64,000 nucleotides of DNA from Natranaeroarchaeum aerophilus (GCF_023638055.1 NZ_JAKRVY010000001.1:627815-691814); one strand, 5' to 3'; positions 7,796 to 16,284 are shown, numbered from the stretch's first letter. Numbers and translations: made by a program. Notes: generated from the letters alone by a model not told the origin.

Positions 7796-8428
7796 ATGGC
7801 AACACAGACTCGAACGATTGGCGCGTTTGATTACGACTGGGAGTACTCCTCACGGGTGTCGGTTCTGTTCGGCATCTTCGGAGTCGTTGCGGTCGTGGGG
7901 TGGCTCGTTAGCATCATGCTGACAGCCATCCATATGTTCGCGATTCCCGCAATACCCGCCGACGCACCCGTGCAGGGCAGCATCGAAGTTATCACCAGCC
8001 AGTGGGCCTACGTCTTCGGCATTCCGCTGGCAACGCTTGGTGGTGTGTACTATCTCGGTACGCTCGGCCTGACGCTCTGGTGGTTCGACACCCGCCACCC
8101 GCTGATCATCAAGATCCTCACGCCGATCACGGCAAGCGGCGTCGCGTTCTCCGCGTACTTCGTCTACCTGCAGCTGGTGCCGATCGGCGAGATCTGCCCG
8201 TTCTGTATGGTTTCGGCGAGCGCGACGGTCATCCTGTTCGGGCTCGAACTCGCGATCCTCAGCAAGAGTTCGACGCCCGGGCTCTCGGAGATGTCCTCGG
8301 ATCTGCCCCGACTGATTGGCGAGACCAACCTCGCCATCATCGCCTTCCCGATGCTGATCGGCGCGATGACGATTCTGGGGATGTTCGTGGTCCCGATGCT
8401 GCCGCTGCCCGACGTCGTTCCGTTCTAA
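7796..8428 (+). CDS. VKOR-family membrane protein with CPFC site
   Basis: This 210-residue protein has five or six membrane segments and the vitamin K epoxide reductase layout: a first helix, an outer loop, FGIPLATLGGVYYL, then a helix pair and the active-site EICPFCMVS. The family makes or passes on disulfides for secreted proteins through a quinone. Normally the first outer loop carries a second Cys pair that shuttles electrons to CPFC. Here that loop reads QGSIEVITSQWAYV with no Cys, and CPFC holds the only two cysteines in the protein. It may work with a separate thiol partner, or do something else. A hydrophobic C-terminal extension follows the core. Confidence 0.82.
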   Translation: MATQTRTIGAFDYDWEYSSRVSVLFGIFGVVAVVGWLVSIMLTAIHMFAIPAIPADAPVQGSIEVITSQWAYVFGIPLATLGGVYYLGTLGLTLWWFDTRHPLIIKILTPITASGVAFSAYFVYLQLVPIGEICPFCMVSASATVILFGLELAILSKSSTPGLSEMSSDLPRLIGETNLAIIAFPMLIGAMTILGMFVVPMLPLPDVVPF

Positions 8429-8581
8429 CTGTTGAGGCTGGTTGCAGTTCTGTGTTTTTCTGTGGTAATCTACTCGTATCGACAGCCACAGAGATTTTAT
8501 CCGGCGATTGACCGCTAATGGGGTCCAATCCTCTAATTAGCTGCATACCTGCAGCGGTAGGTCAATACTGTGAAAGAACCA

Positions 8582-8603
8582 TGCCGCCTCCCGGAGTGTG
8601 AAC
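8582..8603 (-). repeat. Partial copy of the 3' end of tRNA-Phe
   Basis: TGCCGCCTCC followed by a diverged T-arm (GGAGTGTGAAC) matches, in the same orientation, the start of the tRNA-Phe 3' end at 8723. The acceptor part is identical and the T-arm has changes. It lies 141 bases downstream of the tRNA in transcription order and does not form a full tRNA. Confidence 0.65.
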
Positions 8604-8722
8604 TACGTCCGAGAACCTGCTCGCTTCGCTCGCAGAACCTCGGTCTAGTTCAAATCCGATCGGATAGATTTTCACTGCTCACAGTGCAGTCGCTGCGCTC
8701 CTTCACGTTGTTCGCAGGAAAA
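8604..8722. other. Hairpin-rich spacer 3' of tRNA-Phe
   Basis: No coding frame of quality is seen. The stretch holds near-palindromic runs (GCTCGCTTCGCTCGC, and GAACTA...TAGTTC around it) and a T-arm-like CTAGTTCAAATCCG. A block next to the tRNA, CTCCTTCACGTTGTTCGC, recurs in similar form next to tRNA-Val at about 10782-10800. The remaining bases 8429-8581, after the VKOR-family gene, show nothing I can name. Confidence 0.6.
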
Positions 8723-8796
8723 TGCCGCCTCCCCGATTTGAACGGGGGACAGCTCGATCTTCAGTCGAGTGCTCTCCCAGTCTGAGCTAAGGCGGC
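8723..8796 (-). tRNA. tRNA-Phe (GAA)
   Basis: Read on the minus strand, the 74-nt gene folds as a standard cloverleaf. The acceptor GCCGCCU pairs with AGGCGGC and is followed by discriminator A. The anticodon stem CUCGA/UCGAG closes loop CUGAAGA, giving anticodon GAA. The T-arm has GUUCAAAUC. CCA is not encoded and no intron is seen. Confidence 0.95.
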
Positions 8797-8890
8797 CCAC
8801 CGTGCGGTGTATCACTAACTCTGTCGATGGAAGGAAAAAGGATTTCGAATCACGGCTGGCGGGCTACCACACCCCACGGCTTGCCGTCGA

Positions 8891-10264
8891 TCAGTCGAAG
8901 TACTCGAATTCGTAGCTCTCGGCGACGGATGGCAGGGTCTCCGTCGGATCGTCCCGGAGATCGTCCCAGTCAACTCCCGAGACAGCATCCCGATGAAGTC
9001 GTGTGGTCCCCGCCTGTTCCATATCATTGGTCCCCGAGGTCAGCCAGGACTCGATCTCGACATCGAGGACGTGGTACTCGCCGGTGAACAGGGCCTCGAA
9101 GACGTCGATCGCGAATTCGGCAGTCGCCGCCTCCGTCCGGTCCGCAGCCGACGAGAAGACGGCCCGCTGGCGAGCCGCCAGATAGCCCAGTCGCACCCGA
9201 TAGCCGTCGGGGTGAGCCTCGACCTCGACCGGGTCGTCCAGCCAGCGCTCGAAGACGGATGGCGTCCCGATTAGCGGGAACGTGTCCTCCGCGATGCGGA
9301 TCGCCTCGTCTTCGGTCAGCGCTGGTCCCTCGGGCGAGTCGGGCGTGAACAGTACCTCCTCACGCTGAAGTGGTGTACCGTCCTCGGCCGCCCGGACGGT
9401 GACTTCGACGGTCGTCTCCTCGACGATTCGGGGATCGAGGTCTAGCTCTGGCGCGACCAGTGTTTCGGCCGCGAACGTGTCGGTCTCGACGGAGGTTCCG
9501 TCGTACGCAGCGACGAGTTCGTACTCGACGTTCGCGCTCGCCTCGGTGATATCGAGGCTGTCCCCGTCTCCACTCTGATCCGCAACGCGGAGCGAGGCCG
9601 TCCGCTCGAAGGTGTATCGAACCGTCTCCTCAGCCAGTTCCCACTCGCCGTCCGCTGTCTGGAGCCTGATTTCGGCATCGCGATCCTCCCTGATCGGTGG
9701 GTCGAGGTCGAGGACGAGGTTGTCGACCGTGCGGTCGGCCTCGAACTCGTCGGTTTCGACGCGGCCCGATCCGTAGTCGACGACAAGGGTGTACGGAGCG
9801 TCCGCGCTCATCTCGTCGATGATAAACTGCTCGCCCGTCCCCTGCTGTTCGTGCACAACGAGCGTCCCCTGGGGCACCTCGACCTCGTACTCGAACTGGT
9901 GGCGGATCACCGTTTCGTCGTCATCTGTCGTCCGGAGCAACGCAGTGATGGCCGTATCCGATTCGAGTGGCGGATCGAGTTCCAGTTCGAGGTCTCCCGC
10001 GATCTCGTTGGCGGCGAACGCGTCCGTGGTCGTCGATCGACCGTCGTACCGGAGTTCGAGATAGTACCCCGTCGACGCGGACATCGCCGTCACCCTCACC
10101 GACCGACCGTCGCCCGTCTGATCGGGCACGCTGACGTAGCCGTCGTGGGAATCGGTTCTCGCTCCCGCCGATGATTCGTCATCATCCTCGCCACCGATAC
10201 AGCCCGCCAGGAAGGCGACGGGGACGGCGAGTATTGACCGCCGGTCGGTCGGAGTGGTACACAC
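8891..10264 (-). CDS. Secreted lipoprotein with three DUF7282-like repeats
   Basis: This 457-residue acidic protein begins MCTTPTDRRSILAVPVAFLAGC; the LAGC lipobox gives a lipid-anchored Cys at residue 22, followed by an Asp/Glu-rich linker. Three similar Ig-like domains follow, each opening with a DQTGDG-type motif or relative (VPDQTGDGRSVRV near 46, an equivalent with EQQGTGEQF near 136, VADQSGDGDSLDI near 227) and ending with a Leu/Asp-rich strand. This matches the DUF7282 repeat of haloarchaeal surface proteins. The last 150 residues form a separate alpha/beta domain (LTEDEAIRIAEDTFPLIG). Probable role is at the outer cell surface; no enzymatic motif is seen. Confidence 0.75.
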   Translation of the reverse strand: MCTTPTDRRSILAVPVAFLAGCIGGEDDDESSAGARTDSHDGYVSVPDQTGDGRSVRVTAMSASTGYYLELRYDGRSTTTDAFAANEIAGDLELELDPPLESDTAITALLRTTDDDETVIRHQFEYEVEVPQGTLVVHEQQGTGEQFIIDEMSADAPYTLVVDYGSGRVETDEFEADRTVDNLVLDLDPPIREDRDAEIRLQTADGEWELAEETVRYTFERTASLRVADQSGDGDSLDITEASANVEYELVAAYDGTSVETDTFAAETLVAPELDLDPRIVEETTVEVTVRAAEDGTPLQREEVLFTPDSPEGPALTEDEAIRIAEDTFPLIGTPSVFERWLDDPVEVEAHPDGYRVRLGYLAARQRAVFSSAADRTEAATAEFAIDVFEALFTGEYHVLDVEIESWLTSGTNDMEQAGTTRLHRDAVSGVDWDDLRDDPTETLPSVAESYEFEYFD

Positions 10265-10376
10265 GTTCCACGGTATGGAGTATCAGCGAATCAACGTATT
10301 TGCCAGTTACTGTCTCGAATACTACAAACCCGACGAGTGCAGTACGATGGGTGTGTAATAACTGGTATCCACTGGA

Positions 10377-10383
10377 TATATAT
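10377..10383 (+). promoter_or_regulatory. TATA box for the small membrane protein
   Basis: TATATAT is centred 28 bases before the GTG at 10408, indicating a leaderless transcript and supporting that start. Confidence 0.6.
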
Positions 10384-10407
10384 GTCTGATACAAATAGTG
10401 TGTTGCC

Positions 10408-10641
10408 GTGAGTGTACTCAACTCCTTTGGCGCACTGGTGAGCGGTCTGATCGCTGCGGCAGTGATGCTCGTGTTCGCAATCCTGAGCGTCTTCGTGACC
10501 GTCTTTATCGTCGACGCTGCCGCCGCAATCGGCGGGCTCTCGCCGAGCGACGATTACGTCGTGCTCGGGGCTACACTGATCGCCTCCGCAGCCATCGTCG
10601 CTGGCGGTGCCGGGTTCGCGACGCCCGAGGACAACACATAA
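10408..10641 (+). CDS. Small two-helix membrane protein
   Basis: This 77-residue protein starts with GTG (MSVLNSFGALVSG). Two hydrophobic segments (about residues 8-42, long enough for one or two helices, and 49-68) are joined by a short polar loop, GGLSPSDDY, and the C-terminus is acidic (FATPEDNT). No family recognised. It stands alone between the lipoprotein and the tRNA-Val region. Confidence 0.65.
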   Translation: MSVLNSFGALVSGLIAAAVMLVFAILSVFVTVFIVDAAAAIGGLSPSDDYVVLGATLIASAAIVAGGAGFATPEDNT

Positions 10642-10687
10642 GCGAAACCGAATTTTCCAGGCGGAATTGATGATGAGTAGTGATTAC

Positions 10688-10709
10688 TGGGTTCGGGCGG
10701 GTTCGAACC
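10688..10709 (-). repeat. Exact copy of the last 22 nt of tRNA-Val
   Basis: The 22 bases starting TGGGTTCGGGCGGG are identical to 10811-10832, the 3' end of the tRNA-Val gene, in the same orientation and 123 bases downstream of it. An exact tRNA 3'-end direct repeat is what an att site pair looks like, but only 101 bases lie between the copies. Confidence 0.85.
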
Positions 10710-10810
10710 AGACCCAGACGTGCTCGCTTCGCTGCGCGCGACTGGCAGGGTTCGATCCCGCCGCTCACGTCTACGATTTACTCCTCACGTTCGTTCGTCG
10801 CAAAATCGAG
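10710..10810. other. Spacer 3' of tRNA-Val with T-arm-like hairpins
   Basis: The spacer holds a palindromic run (GTGCTCGCTTCGCTGCGCGC) and a second T-arm-like unit, GGCAGGGTTCGATCCCGCC. Next to the tRNA it has CTCCTCACGTTCGTTCGTCG, similar to the block next to tRNA-Phe. No convincing gene is present. Confidence 0.6.
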
Positions 10811-10884
10811 TGGGTTCGGGCGGGTTCGAACCGCCGACCTCGGCCTTGTAAAGGCCACGTCATAACCAGCTAGACCACGAACCC
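10811..10884 (-). tRNA. tRNA-Val (UAC)
   Basis: Read on the minus strand, the gene gives a 74-nt cloverleaf. The acceptor GGGUUCG pairs with CGAACCC and is followed by discriminator A. The anticodon stem UGGCC/GGCCG closes loop UUUACAA, giving anticodon UAC. The T-arm is GGCGGUUCGAACCCGCC. CCA is not encoded and no intron is present. Confidence 0.94.
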
Positions 10885-10969
10885 GACACCGGAGAGAAGA
10901 CTACCCACGGGAATAACGCTTTCTTTCTCAGTCGGTACGCTTACCCTCGCGCCGACCGATACCGATTCT

Positions 10970-11473
10970 ATGGGCGACAGTCGTCTCCGGGTCGCGTTCT
11001 CGCTGACGCTTATCGTGCTCGCGTTCGTCGGGCTGGGACTCTACGCCAGCCAGATGGGTCTGTTTCCGTGGTCGGGCGAGCACTCGGAGGCGACGGTCGA
11101 GATCATCGGAGAGGACGACGAGACGCTCGCAGTCGTCGACGCCGAAGTCGCGGACACTCGCTCCGAGCGACTCACCGGGCTGAGCGAGCACGACTCCCTC
11201 GATGCAGGCGAGGGTATGTTGTTCGTCCACGACGACGAGGATGAACGAACCTACGTCATGCGGAACATGTCTTTTGGCATCGATATCGTCTTCGCTGATT
11301 CGGACGGCGAGATCACGACAATCCATAGCGCACCCGAACCGGGGCCCGACGAGGACGGCGAGGACCAGGAGTACAGCGGGACGGGCATGTACGTCCTCGA
11401 AGTGCCGGAGGGATACATGGCCGAGCAGGGTGCGGGTGTCGGGGACAGGATCGAGGTCGAATACCACGACTAA
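10970..11473 (+). CDS. DUF192 family protein, membrane-anchored
   Basis: This 167-residue protein has one N-terminal hydrophobic helix (residues about 7-28, LTLIVLAFVGLGLYASQ) that should anchor a DUF192 domain outside the cell. The domain shows the family pattern: VEVADTRSERLTGLS, then GEGMLFVHDD, TYVMRNMSFGIDIVFAD, and a C-terminal VLEVPEGYMAEQGAGVGDRIEV. DUF192 is a compact beta domain of unknown biochemical function, common in secreted proteins. It is followed by another small gene in the same direction after 42 bases. Confidence 0.85.
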   Translation: MGDSRLRVAFSLTLIVLAFVGLGLYASQMGLFPWSGEHSEATVEIIGEDDETLAVVDAEVADTRSERLTGLSEHDSLDAGEGMLFVHDDEDERTYVMRNMSFGIDIVFADSDGEITTIHSAPEPGPDEDGEDQEYSGTGMYVLEVPEGYMAEQGAGVGDRIEVEYHD

Positions 11474-11515
11474 CGGATCGAAACGAATAGGCACCGCGTG
11501 ACGTGAAGAACGTCT

Positions 11516-11785
11516 ATGACCGAGACGATAGACGCGCTCACCGAACAGGACGGCTGGCAGCGCGAGGGCTTCGCGGCGCGGGTCCACTACGAGGGCGCGG
11601 GCGAGTACTACAGCATCGAGTACTACGAGCCGAGCGACTGCGTGCTCTACTGGAAGGTGAAAGGCGACGGTGAGACCGCCGTTCCCGTGGGACGCGAAAC
11701 GGTCCCAACACCGCTTCGCGAGCGGATCCGACTGGATCTCGACGCTGCAGGGATTGACCCGGATGTCGAGGCGAGAACTCTCTAG
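11516..11785 (+). CDS. Hypothetical haloarchaeal protein
   Basis: This 89-residue soluble acidic protein (MTETIDALTEQDGWQREGF) has a Tyr-rich core, GAGEYYSIEYYEPSDCVLYWKV, and a helical C-terminal LRERIRLDLDAAGIDPDVEA. It resembles a small conserved haloarchaeal family without assigned function. It has one Cys and no metal motif. It could share a transcript with the DUF192 gene upstream. Confidence 0.68.
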   Translation: MTETIDALTEQDGWQREGFAARVHYEGAGEYYSIEYYEPSDCVLYWKVKGDGETAVPVGRETVPTPLRERIRLDLDAAGIDPDVEARTL

Positions 11786-11847
11786 AAAGCGGCCAATCTC
11801 CCGGTGCTGACAAACCCTTTTGAACCGGTGTCTGCTAGTTCGCTCGA

Positions 11848-13782
11848 ATGAGCGGCGTCGACTGGGACGAGGACGATCCTTTCGAGGAGCAGCGGGACAA
11901 GATCGAGAATCCGATGAAGCGGCTATTTAGTGAATACGGTAGCCAATACAAGTTCCAGAGTACGGTCGGGATCATCACCAGCATCTTTGCGCGGCTTCTC
12001 GACCTCTTGCCGCCGATCCTGCTCGGGGTCGCGATCGACGCCGTCTTTTTCCAGGAGGTTGGCTACGCCGAGGCGTTCCCCATCGGTGAGTCACTCATCG
12101 CGCCGATCGCGCCTGCAACACAGGACGGTCAGTTCTGGCTCACAATCGGGCTCATCGCCGGTTCGTTCCTCCTTGGGGCGATCTTCCACTGGACGCGCAA
12201 CTGGGGGTTCAACTCCTTCGCCCAGAACATCCAGCACGACGTCCGGACCGACACCTACGACAAGATGCAGCGGCTGAACATGGACTTTTTCGCCGACAAG
12301 CAGACCGGCGAGATGATGTCGATCCTCTCGAACGACGTCAACCGGCTCGAACGCTTCCTCAACGACGGGATGAACTCCTTTTTCCGCCTGATAGTGATGG
12401 TGTTCGGGATCGGCTTCCTGCTCTTTGCCTACAACTGGCAACTCGCGCTGGTCGCCCTGCTCCCGGTGCCGCTGATTATGGTTTTCACCTATCTCTTCAT
12501 CAAGATCATCCAGCCCAAATACGCCGCCGTGCGCTCGACGGTCGGGAACGTCAACTCCAGACTCGAAAACAACCTCGGCGGGATTCAGGTAATCAAATCG
12601 AGCACGACCGAAGACTACGAGTCCGAGCGCGTCGACGACGTCTCGATGGACTACTTCGACGCCAACTGGGACGCCATCGAGACCCGCATCAAGTTCTTCC
12701 CCGGCCTGCGCGTCATCGCTGGACTCGGCTTCGTGATCACCTTCATCGTCGGTGGACTGTGGGTCTTTCAGGGCGCTCCGGGACCCTTTACTGGTGAACT
12801 CCGGACCGGGACCTTCGTCGTCTTCATCCTCTACACCCAGCGCTTCATCTGGCCGATGGCCCAGTTCGGACAGATCATCAACATGTACCAGCGTGCCCGG
12901 GCGTCCTCGGCACGAATCTTCGGGCTGATGGACGAGCCAAGCCGGGTCGAGGAGGACCCGAACGCGACCGACCTGACCGTCTCTGAGGGGCGCGTCGAGT
13001 ACGACGACGTCACCTTCGGCTATGACGAGGAGACGATCATCGACGATATCGACTTCACTGTCGAGGGAGGCGAGACGCTTGCGCTCGTCGGACCGACTGG
13101 CGCTGGCAAGTCGACGGTCCTCAAACTCCTCTTGCGGATGTACGATGTCGACGACGGAGCGGTTCGGGTCGACGGTCAGGATCTCCGGAACGTCACTCTT
13201 GACAGCCTCCGGAAATCCATTGGCTACGTCAGCCAGGATACGTTCCTGTTTTACGGTACTGTCGAGGAGAACATCCGTTACGGCACCTTCGACGTCAACC
13301 GAGACGACGTGATCGAGGCCGCGAAGATGGCAGAGGCCCACGAATTCATCCAGAACCTGCCCGATGGCTACGATACCGAAGTCGGCGAACGCGGCGTCAA
13401 ACTCTCGGGTGGCCAGCGCCAGCGTCTGTCGATCGCGCGGGCGATTCTCAAGGACCCCGAGATCCTGATCCTCGACGAGGCGACCAGCGACGTCGACACC
13501 GAGACCGAGATGCTCATCCAGCGCAGTCTGGATCGACTCACTGAGGATCGGACGACGTTCTCGATCGCCCACCGCCTCTCGACGATCAAGGACGCCGAAA
13601 CGATTCTGGTCCTCGAAGGCGGGCGGATCGTCGAGCGCGGCACTCACGAGGAACTCCTCGGCAACGACGGGCTCTACGCCCACCTCTGGGGCGTACAGGC
13701 AGGCGAAATCGACCAGCTGCCACAGGAGTTTATCGAGCGCGCCGCGAAACGACAGGCCCGAACCGAGACCGACGACGACTGA
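11848..13782 (+). CDS. ABC exporter, fused permease and ATPase
   Basis: This 644-residue half-transporter of the MsbA/multidrug exporter type has an N-terminal domain with six helices (about residues 35-335) and a C-terminal nucleotide-binding domain. Walker A, GPTGAGKST, is near 415-423; the signature LSGGQRQRLS is near 519; Walker B, ILILDEATSDVD, and the H-loop in SIAHRLSTI follow. It should work as a homodimer, exporting a hydrophobic compound such as a lipid or drug. The ATPase part is fully conserved. A charged C-terminal tail follows. The gene stands alone. Substrate unknown. Confidence 0.92.
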   Translation: MSGVDWDEDDPFEEQRDKIENPMKRLFSEYGSQYKFQSTVGIITSIFARLLDLLPPILLGVAIDAVFFQEVGYAEAFPIGESLIAPIAPATQDGQFWLTIGLIAGSFLLGAIFHWTRNWGFNSFAQNIQHDVRTDTYDKMQRLNMDFFADKQTGEMMSILSNDVNRLERFLNDGMNSFFRLIVMVFGIGFLLFAYNWQLALVALLPVPLIMVFTYLFIKIIQPKYAAVRSTVGNVNSRLENNLGGIQVIKSSTTEDYESERVDDVSMDYFDANWDAIETRIKFFPGLRVIAGLGFVITFIVGGLWVFQGAPGPFTGELRTGTFVVFILYTQRFIWPMAQFGQIINMYQRARASSARIFGLMDEPSRVEEDPNATDLTVSEGRVEYDDVTFGYDEETIIDDIDFTVEGGETLALVGPTGAGKSTVLKLLLRMYDVDDGAVRVDGQDLRNVTLDSLRKSIGYVSQDTFLFYGTVEENIRYGTFDVNRDDVIEAAKMAEAHEFIQNLPDGYDTEVGERGVKLSGGQRQRLSIARAILKDPEILILDEATSDVDTETEMLIQRSLDRLTEDRTTFSIAHRLSTIKDAETILVLEGGRIVERGTHEELLGNDGLYAHLWGVQAGEIDQLPQEFIERAAKRQARTETDDD

Positions 13783-13813
13783 TTATTTATCTTCGCCCAC
13801 ACAACCACCGGGC

Positions 13814-14551
13814 GTGCAACTGAGCGACGCTACCTGGACGGATGCCGATGCGAGCGACGCCGATGTCGCCATCGTGCCGATCGGCAGCACGGAACAGCAC
13901 GGCCCCCACGCACCACTGGGCACCGATGTCTTTACAGCCGAGGCGGTCGCTGAGGCCGGGACGGAGGAGTACAACGGCGAGGTCGTTCTCGCCCCGTCGA
14001 TCCCCGTGGGGATCGCCGAGGAACACCGCCAGTTCCCCGGGACACTCTGGGTGAGCGAGGATACGTTTCGCTCGTACGTCCGCGAGACGGTGTCGAGTCT
14101 CGCCTATCACGGCTGGGACCGGATCGTCCTCGTGAACGGGCACGGCGGGAACGTCGATGCACTCCGGGAAGTCGCCGCGACGATTACGCGTCACGACGAC
14201 GCCTACGCCGTCCCGTTCACCTGGTTCGAGGCGGTCGGCGAGCACGGTTCGGACATGGGCCATGGCGGCCCACTCGAGACCGCGCTCTTGCGTCACGTCA
14301 GCCCGGAGCACGTCGACGAGGGGCGAATCGCGGAGGCGCGAGCGGGGGCCAGCGAAGACTGGGGCGAGTGGCAAAGCGGCGTCAATCTCGCATACGACTC
14401 GGCGGAGTTCACCGACAACGGTGTCGTCGGTGATCCGGGCGAAGGCGACGCCGACCGCGGCGAGGAGCTACTGGATCTCGCGGCGGACGCGCTTGCGGAC
14501 CTACTGGAGACCGTGGCGACTCGGAACGTGGAACCACCGGAAGACAAGTAG
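13814..14551 (+). CDS. Creatininase-family amidohydrolase
   Basis: This 245-residue protein begins with GTG (MQLSDATWTDADASDADVAI). The creatininase fold signature is clear: VPIGSTEQHGPHAPLGTD near residues 20-38 holds the Glu/His/Asp metal ligands, and LVNGHGGNVDALREV near 106-120 holds a further His. The family uses two divalent metals for amide hydrolysis. In archaea one branch (ArfB) deformylates the FAPy intermediate of flavin/F420 synthesis and another (MftE-like) cleaves peptides. Choosing between them needs a tree. Length is normal. Confidence 0.85.
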   Translation: MQLSDATWTDADASDADVAIVPIGSTEQHGPHAPLGTDVFTAEAVAEAGTEEYNGEVVLAPSIPVGIAEEHRQFPGTLWVSEDTFRSYVRETVSSLAYHGWDRIVLVNGHGGNVDALREVAATITRHDDAYAVPFTWFEAVGEHGSDMGHGGPLETALLRHVSPEHVDEGRIAEARAGASEDWGEWQSGVNLAYDSAEFTDNGVVGDPGEGDADRGEELLDLAADALADLLETVATRNVEPPEDK

Positions 14552-14601
14552 GGTTCGGCAGTCGCTACTCGACGGTTCGGCTGCTCGGTCGGCGATGACG
14601 A

Positions 14602-15015
14602 CTACTCCTCGTCGTCTGTGCCGTCGCTCTCGGCATCTTCGAGTGTGCTCTTGAGATCGGGGATCGTCGCCGTCAGGTCGCCGACCTGCTCGCTGGCGTC
14701 CTCGATCGTCTCGATTAGCTCCTCGACCTCCGCGATCGCCTCCTCGAGATCGTCGGCATCGTCGAAGGCGTCGGCCCGCTGGCCCATCGTGAACCACTTT
14801 TTGGCATCGCGGAGGTGGTCGGCCGCCGCACCGACGTCGAGGGCCGAGCGCAACCCGTTGAGCACACCGAGCACGTTGTCGCCCTCCGCCTCCCAGACTG
14901 AATCGCTGTCGGGGAGTTCGGCACGTGCATCCGCGAGCGACGCCTCGACGTCCTCGCGCATCTCCGAGGCCGCTTCGCCGAACAGTTCGTCGTTGTCGAG
15001 CGTTGACTGGCTCAT
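14602..15015 (-). CDS. DUF5790-like acidic helical protein
   Basis: This 137-residue, very acidic, almost wholly helical protein begins MSQSTLDNDELFGEAASEMR and contains AKKWFTMGQRADAF and a coiled-coil-like stretch, DLEEAIAEVEELIETIEDAS. This matches my memory of the haloarchaeal DUF5790 family. No catalytic motif or cysteine is present. Function unknown. It stands alone and converges on the creatininase-family gene. Confidence 0.78.
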   Translation of the reverse strand: MSQSTLDNDELFGEAASEMREDVEASLADARAELPDSDSVWEAEGDNVLGVLNGLRSALDVGAAADHLRDAKKWFTMGQRADAFDDADDLEEAIAEVEELIETIEDASEQVGDLTATIPDLKSTLEDAESDGTDDEE

Positions 15016-15130
15016 ATCACTACTTCAACCCGACCGCTGTTAAAAAGTTGCCCGAAAGTGAAAGTGAAATCAGTCAGTCTGGGTCGTTACTCGTCGGATC
15101 TCGTCGACAGCTGAGTTGCAAACCGGTCTA

Positions 15131-16186
15131 TCACGTGCCGAGCCCAAGCTGGCTCTCACGGGCACGTTCGCGCTGGTCTGGCACCAGATCCAGTCGGTCG
15201 TCGACATCGCCGAGCACGAGCAAGGCGTAGTATCGCAGATAGCTCTGGACCGGTACCTGCAGGACTGCGCCGATGACCGTCAGCAGTGTCAGCCCGATCA
15301 CCGCGGCGACGATGACAAGTGCCAGTCCCGCGCCCGACGTGACCCCGATCCCTCCCACGATAATGATCGTTCCGAACACGACGGCGAGCGCGAGCGCGAT
15401 CAGCCCCCCCGAGAAGACGAGGACGGTCGCAACCACGGCGGCGAGGACCAGTCCAAGCACATACTGCACGACCACAAAGACCACGAACTCGACGGGTTGG
15501 GCCCGTAACGCTTCCCAGACTCGCTTCCATCCCGAGAGAATCCCCCGGTCTTCCTGTATCATCGCGGGGACGACGAAGTAGGTCGTCAGACTGCTGATCA
15601 CCGTCGTCGTAAGAACAACCAGCGCACCCGCGGTCCCAGCGTACACGAGCGCACGGATAAGCGAGTCGGCAATCCCGAGTTCTAGGGCAAGCACCGCTAT
15701 TAGGGCGACAAACGCCGTCGAGAGCAGACCGAGCGCGATCCGGAACGCGAGCAGGGAAAGGCCCTGTTTCCAGCGTCGTGATGTGTACTGCCTGATCGTT
15801 ACGTCGCCGCTCCGGAGCGACTCGACGAAGACGAACTCGGCGATTGACGCGATTGCCGCAAACACGATGGCGATCAGTCCGAGGACCGCGGCTGCGATGA
15901 GCAGCGCCAGCAACAGCTCTTCGGGGATCGCGCCGAGCCCGGTATCCGCAACACCCGCTTCGGCGAACAGTTCTTCCATCGTGACCTCATCGGCAGTCGG
16001 CCCGCTGTAGGTCGGGTCGAGCGTCGGAGGGACCGGTGGGACGTTCGCCGAGAGGCTGATTCCCCCGCCGCTGAGCACGAAGACGACGACCGAGAGTTTG
16101 AGGATTCGACCGGGCGAAAACGGCGTCATAAACTCCCGTGTGAGATCGATCGCGTCGCCGACGGAACTGACCGCAGAGAGACTCAT
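15131..16186 (-). CDS. Polytopic membrane protein (DUF7544-like)
   Basis: This 351-residue protein has about six or seven hydrophobic segments: one near residues 28-45, then a polar outer loop rich in Pro/Thr (VPPVPPTLDPTYSG), then helices near 92-120, 145-175, 180-205, 235-275 and 285-315. Conserved-looking polar stretches face the cytoplasm (SRRWKQGLSLLAFRI, SGWKRVWEALRAQP). The layout recalls the DUF7544 family of haloarchaeal membrane proteins, which may be related to glycerophosphodiester-phosphodiesterase-type membrane domains. No transport motif is seen; function unknown. Confidence 0.75.
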   Translation of the reverse strand: MSLSAVSSVGDAIDLTREFMTPFSPGRILKLSVVVFVLSGGGISLSANVPPVPPTLDPTYSGPTADEVTMEELFAEAGVADTGLGAIPEELLLALLIAAAVLGLIAIVFAAIASIAEFVFVESLRSGDVTIRQYTSRRWKQGLSLLAFRIALGLLSTAFVALIAVLALELGIADSLIRALVYAGTAGALVVLTTTVISSLTTYFVVPAMIQEDRGILSGWKRVWEALRAQPVEFVVFVVVQYVLGLVLAAVVATVLVFSGGLIALALAVVFGTIIIVGGIGVTSGAGLALVIVAAVIGLTLLTVIGAVLQVPVQSYLRYYALLVLGDVDDRLDLVPDQRERARESQLGLGT

Positions 16187-16284
16187 AGGAAAACCTTACA
16201 GATCCAGCCTAAAATACGCTGTCGGAGACTGCTTGCTTCGTGGGTCGCTCACTCCCCGCGGCGAATATCGTCGACGCGGGTCGC

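Noticed and set aside
10710-10810. Integrated plasmid or provirus between the tRNA-Val att-like repeats
   Set aside because: Only 101 bases lie between the copies and they contain no integrase; at most it is a relic.
12091-13683. 530-residue open frame opposite the ABC exporter
   Set aside because: It is a shadow of a gene with intact Walker and signature motifs; it has no domain of its own.
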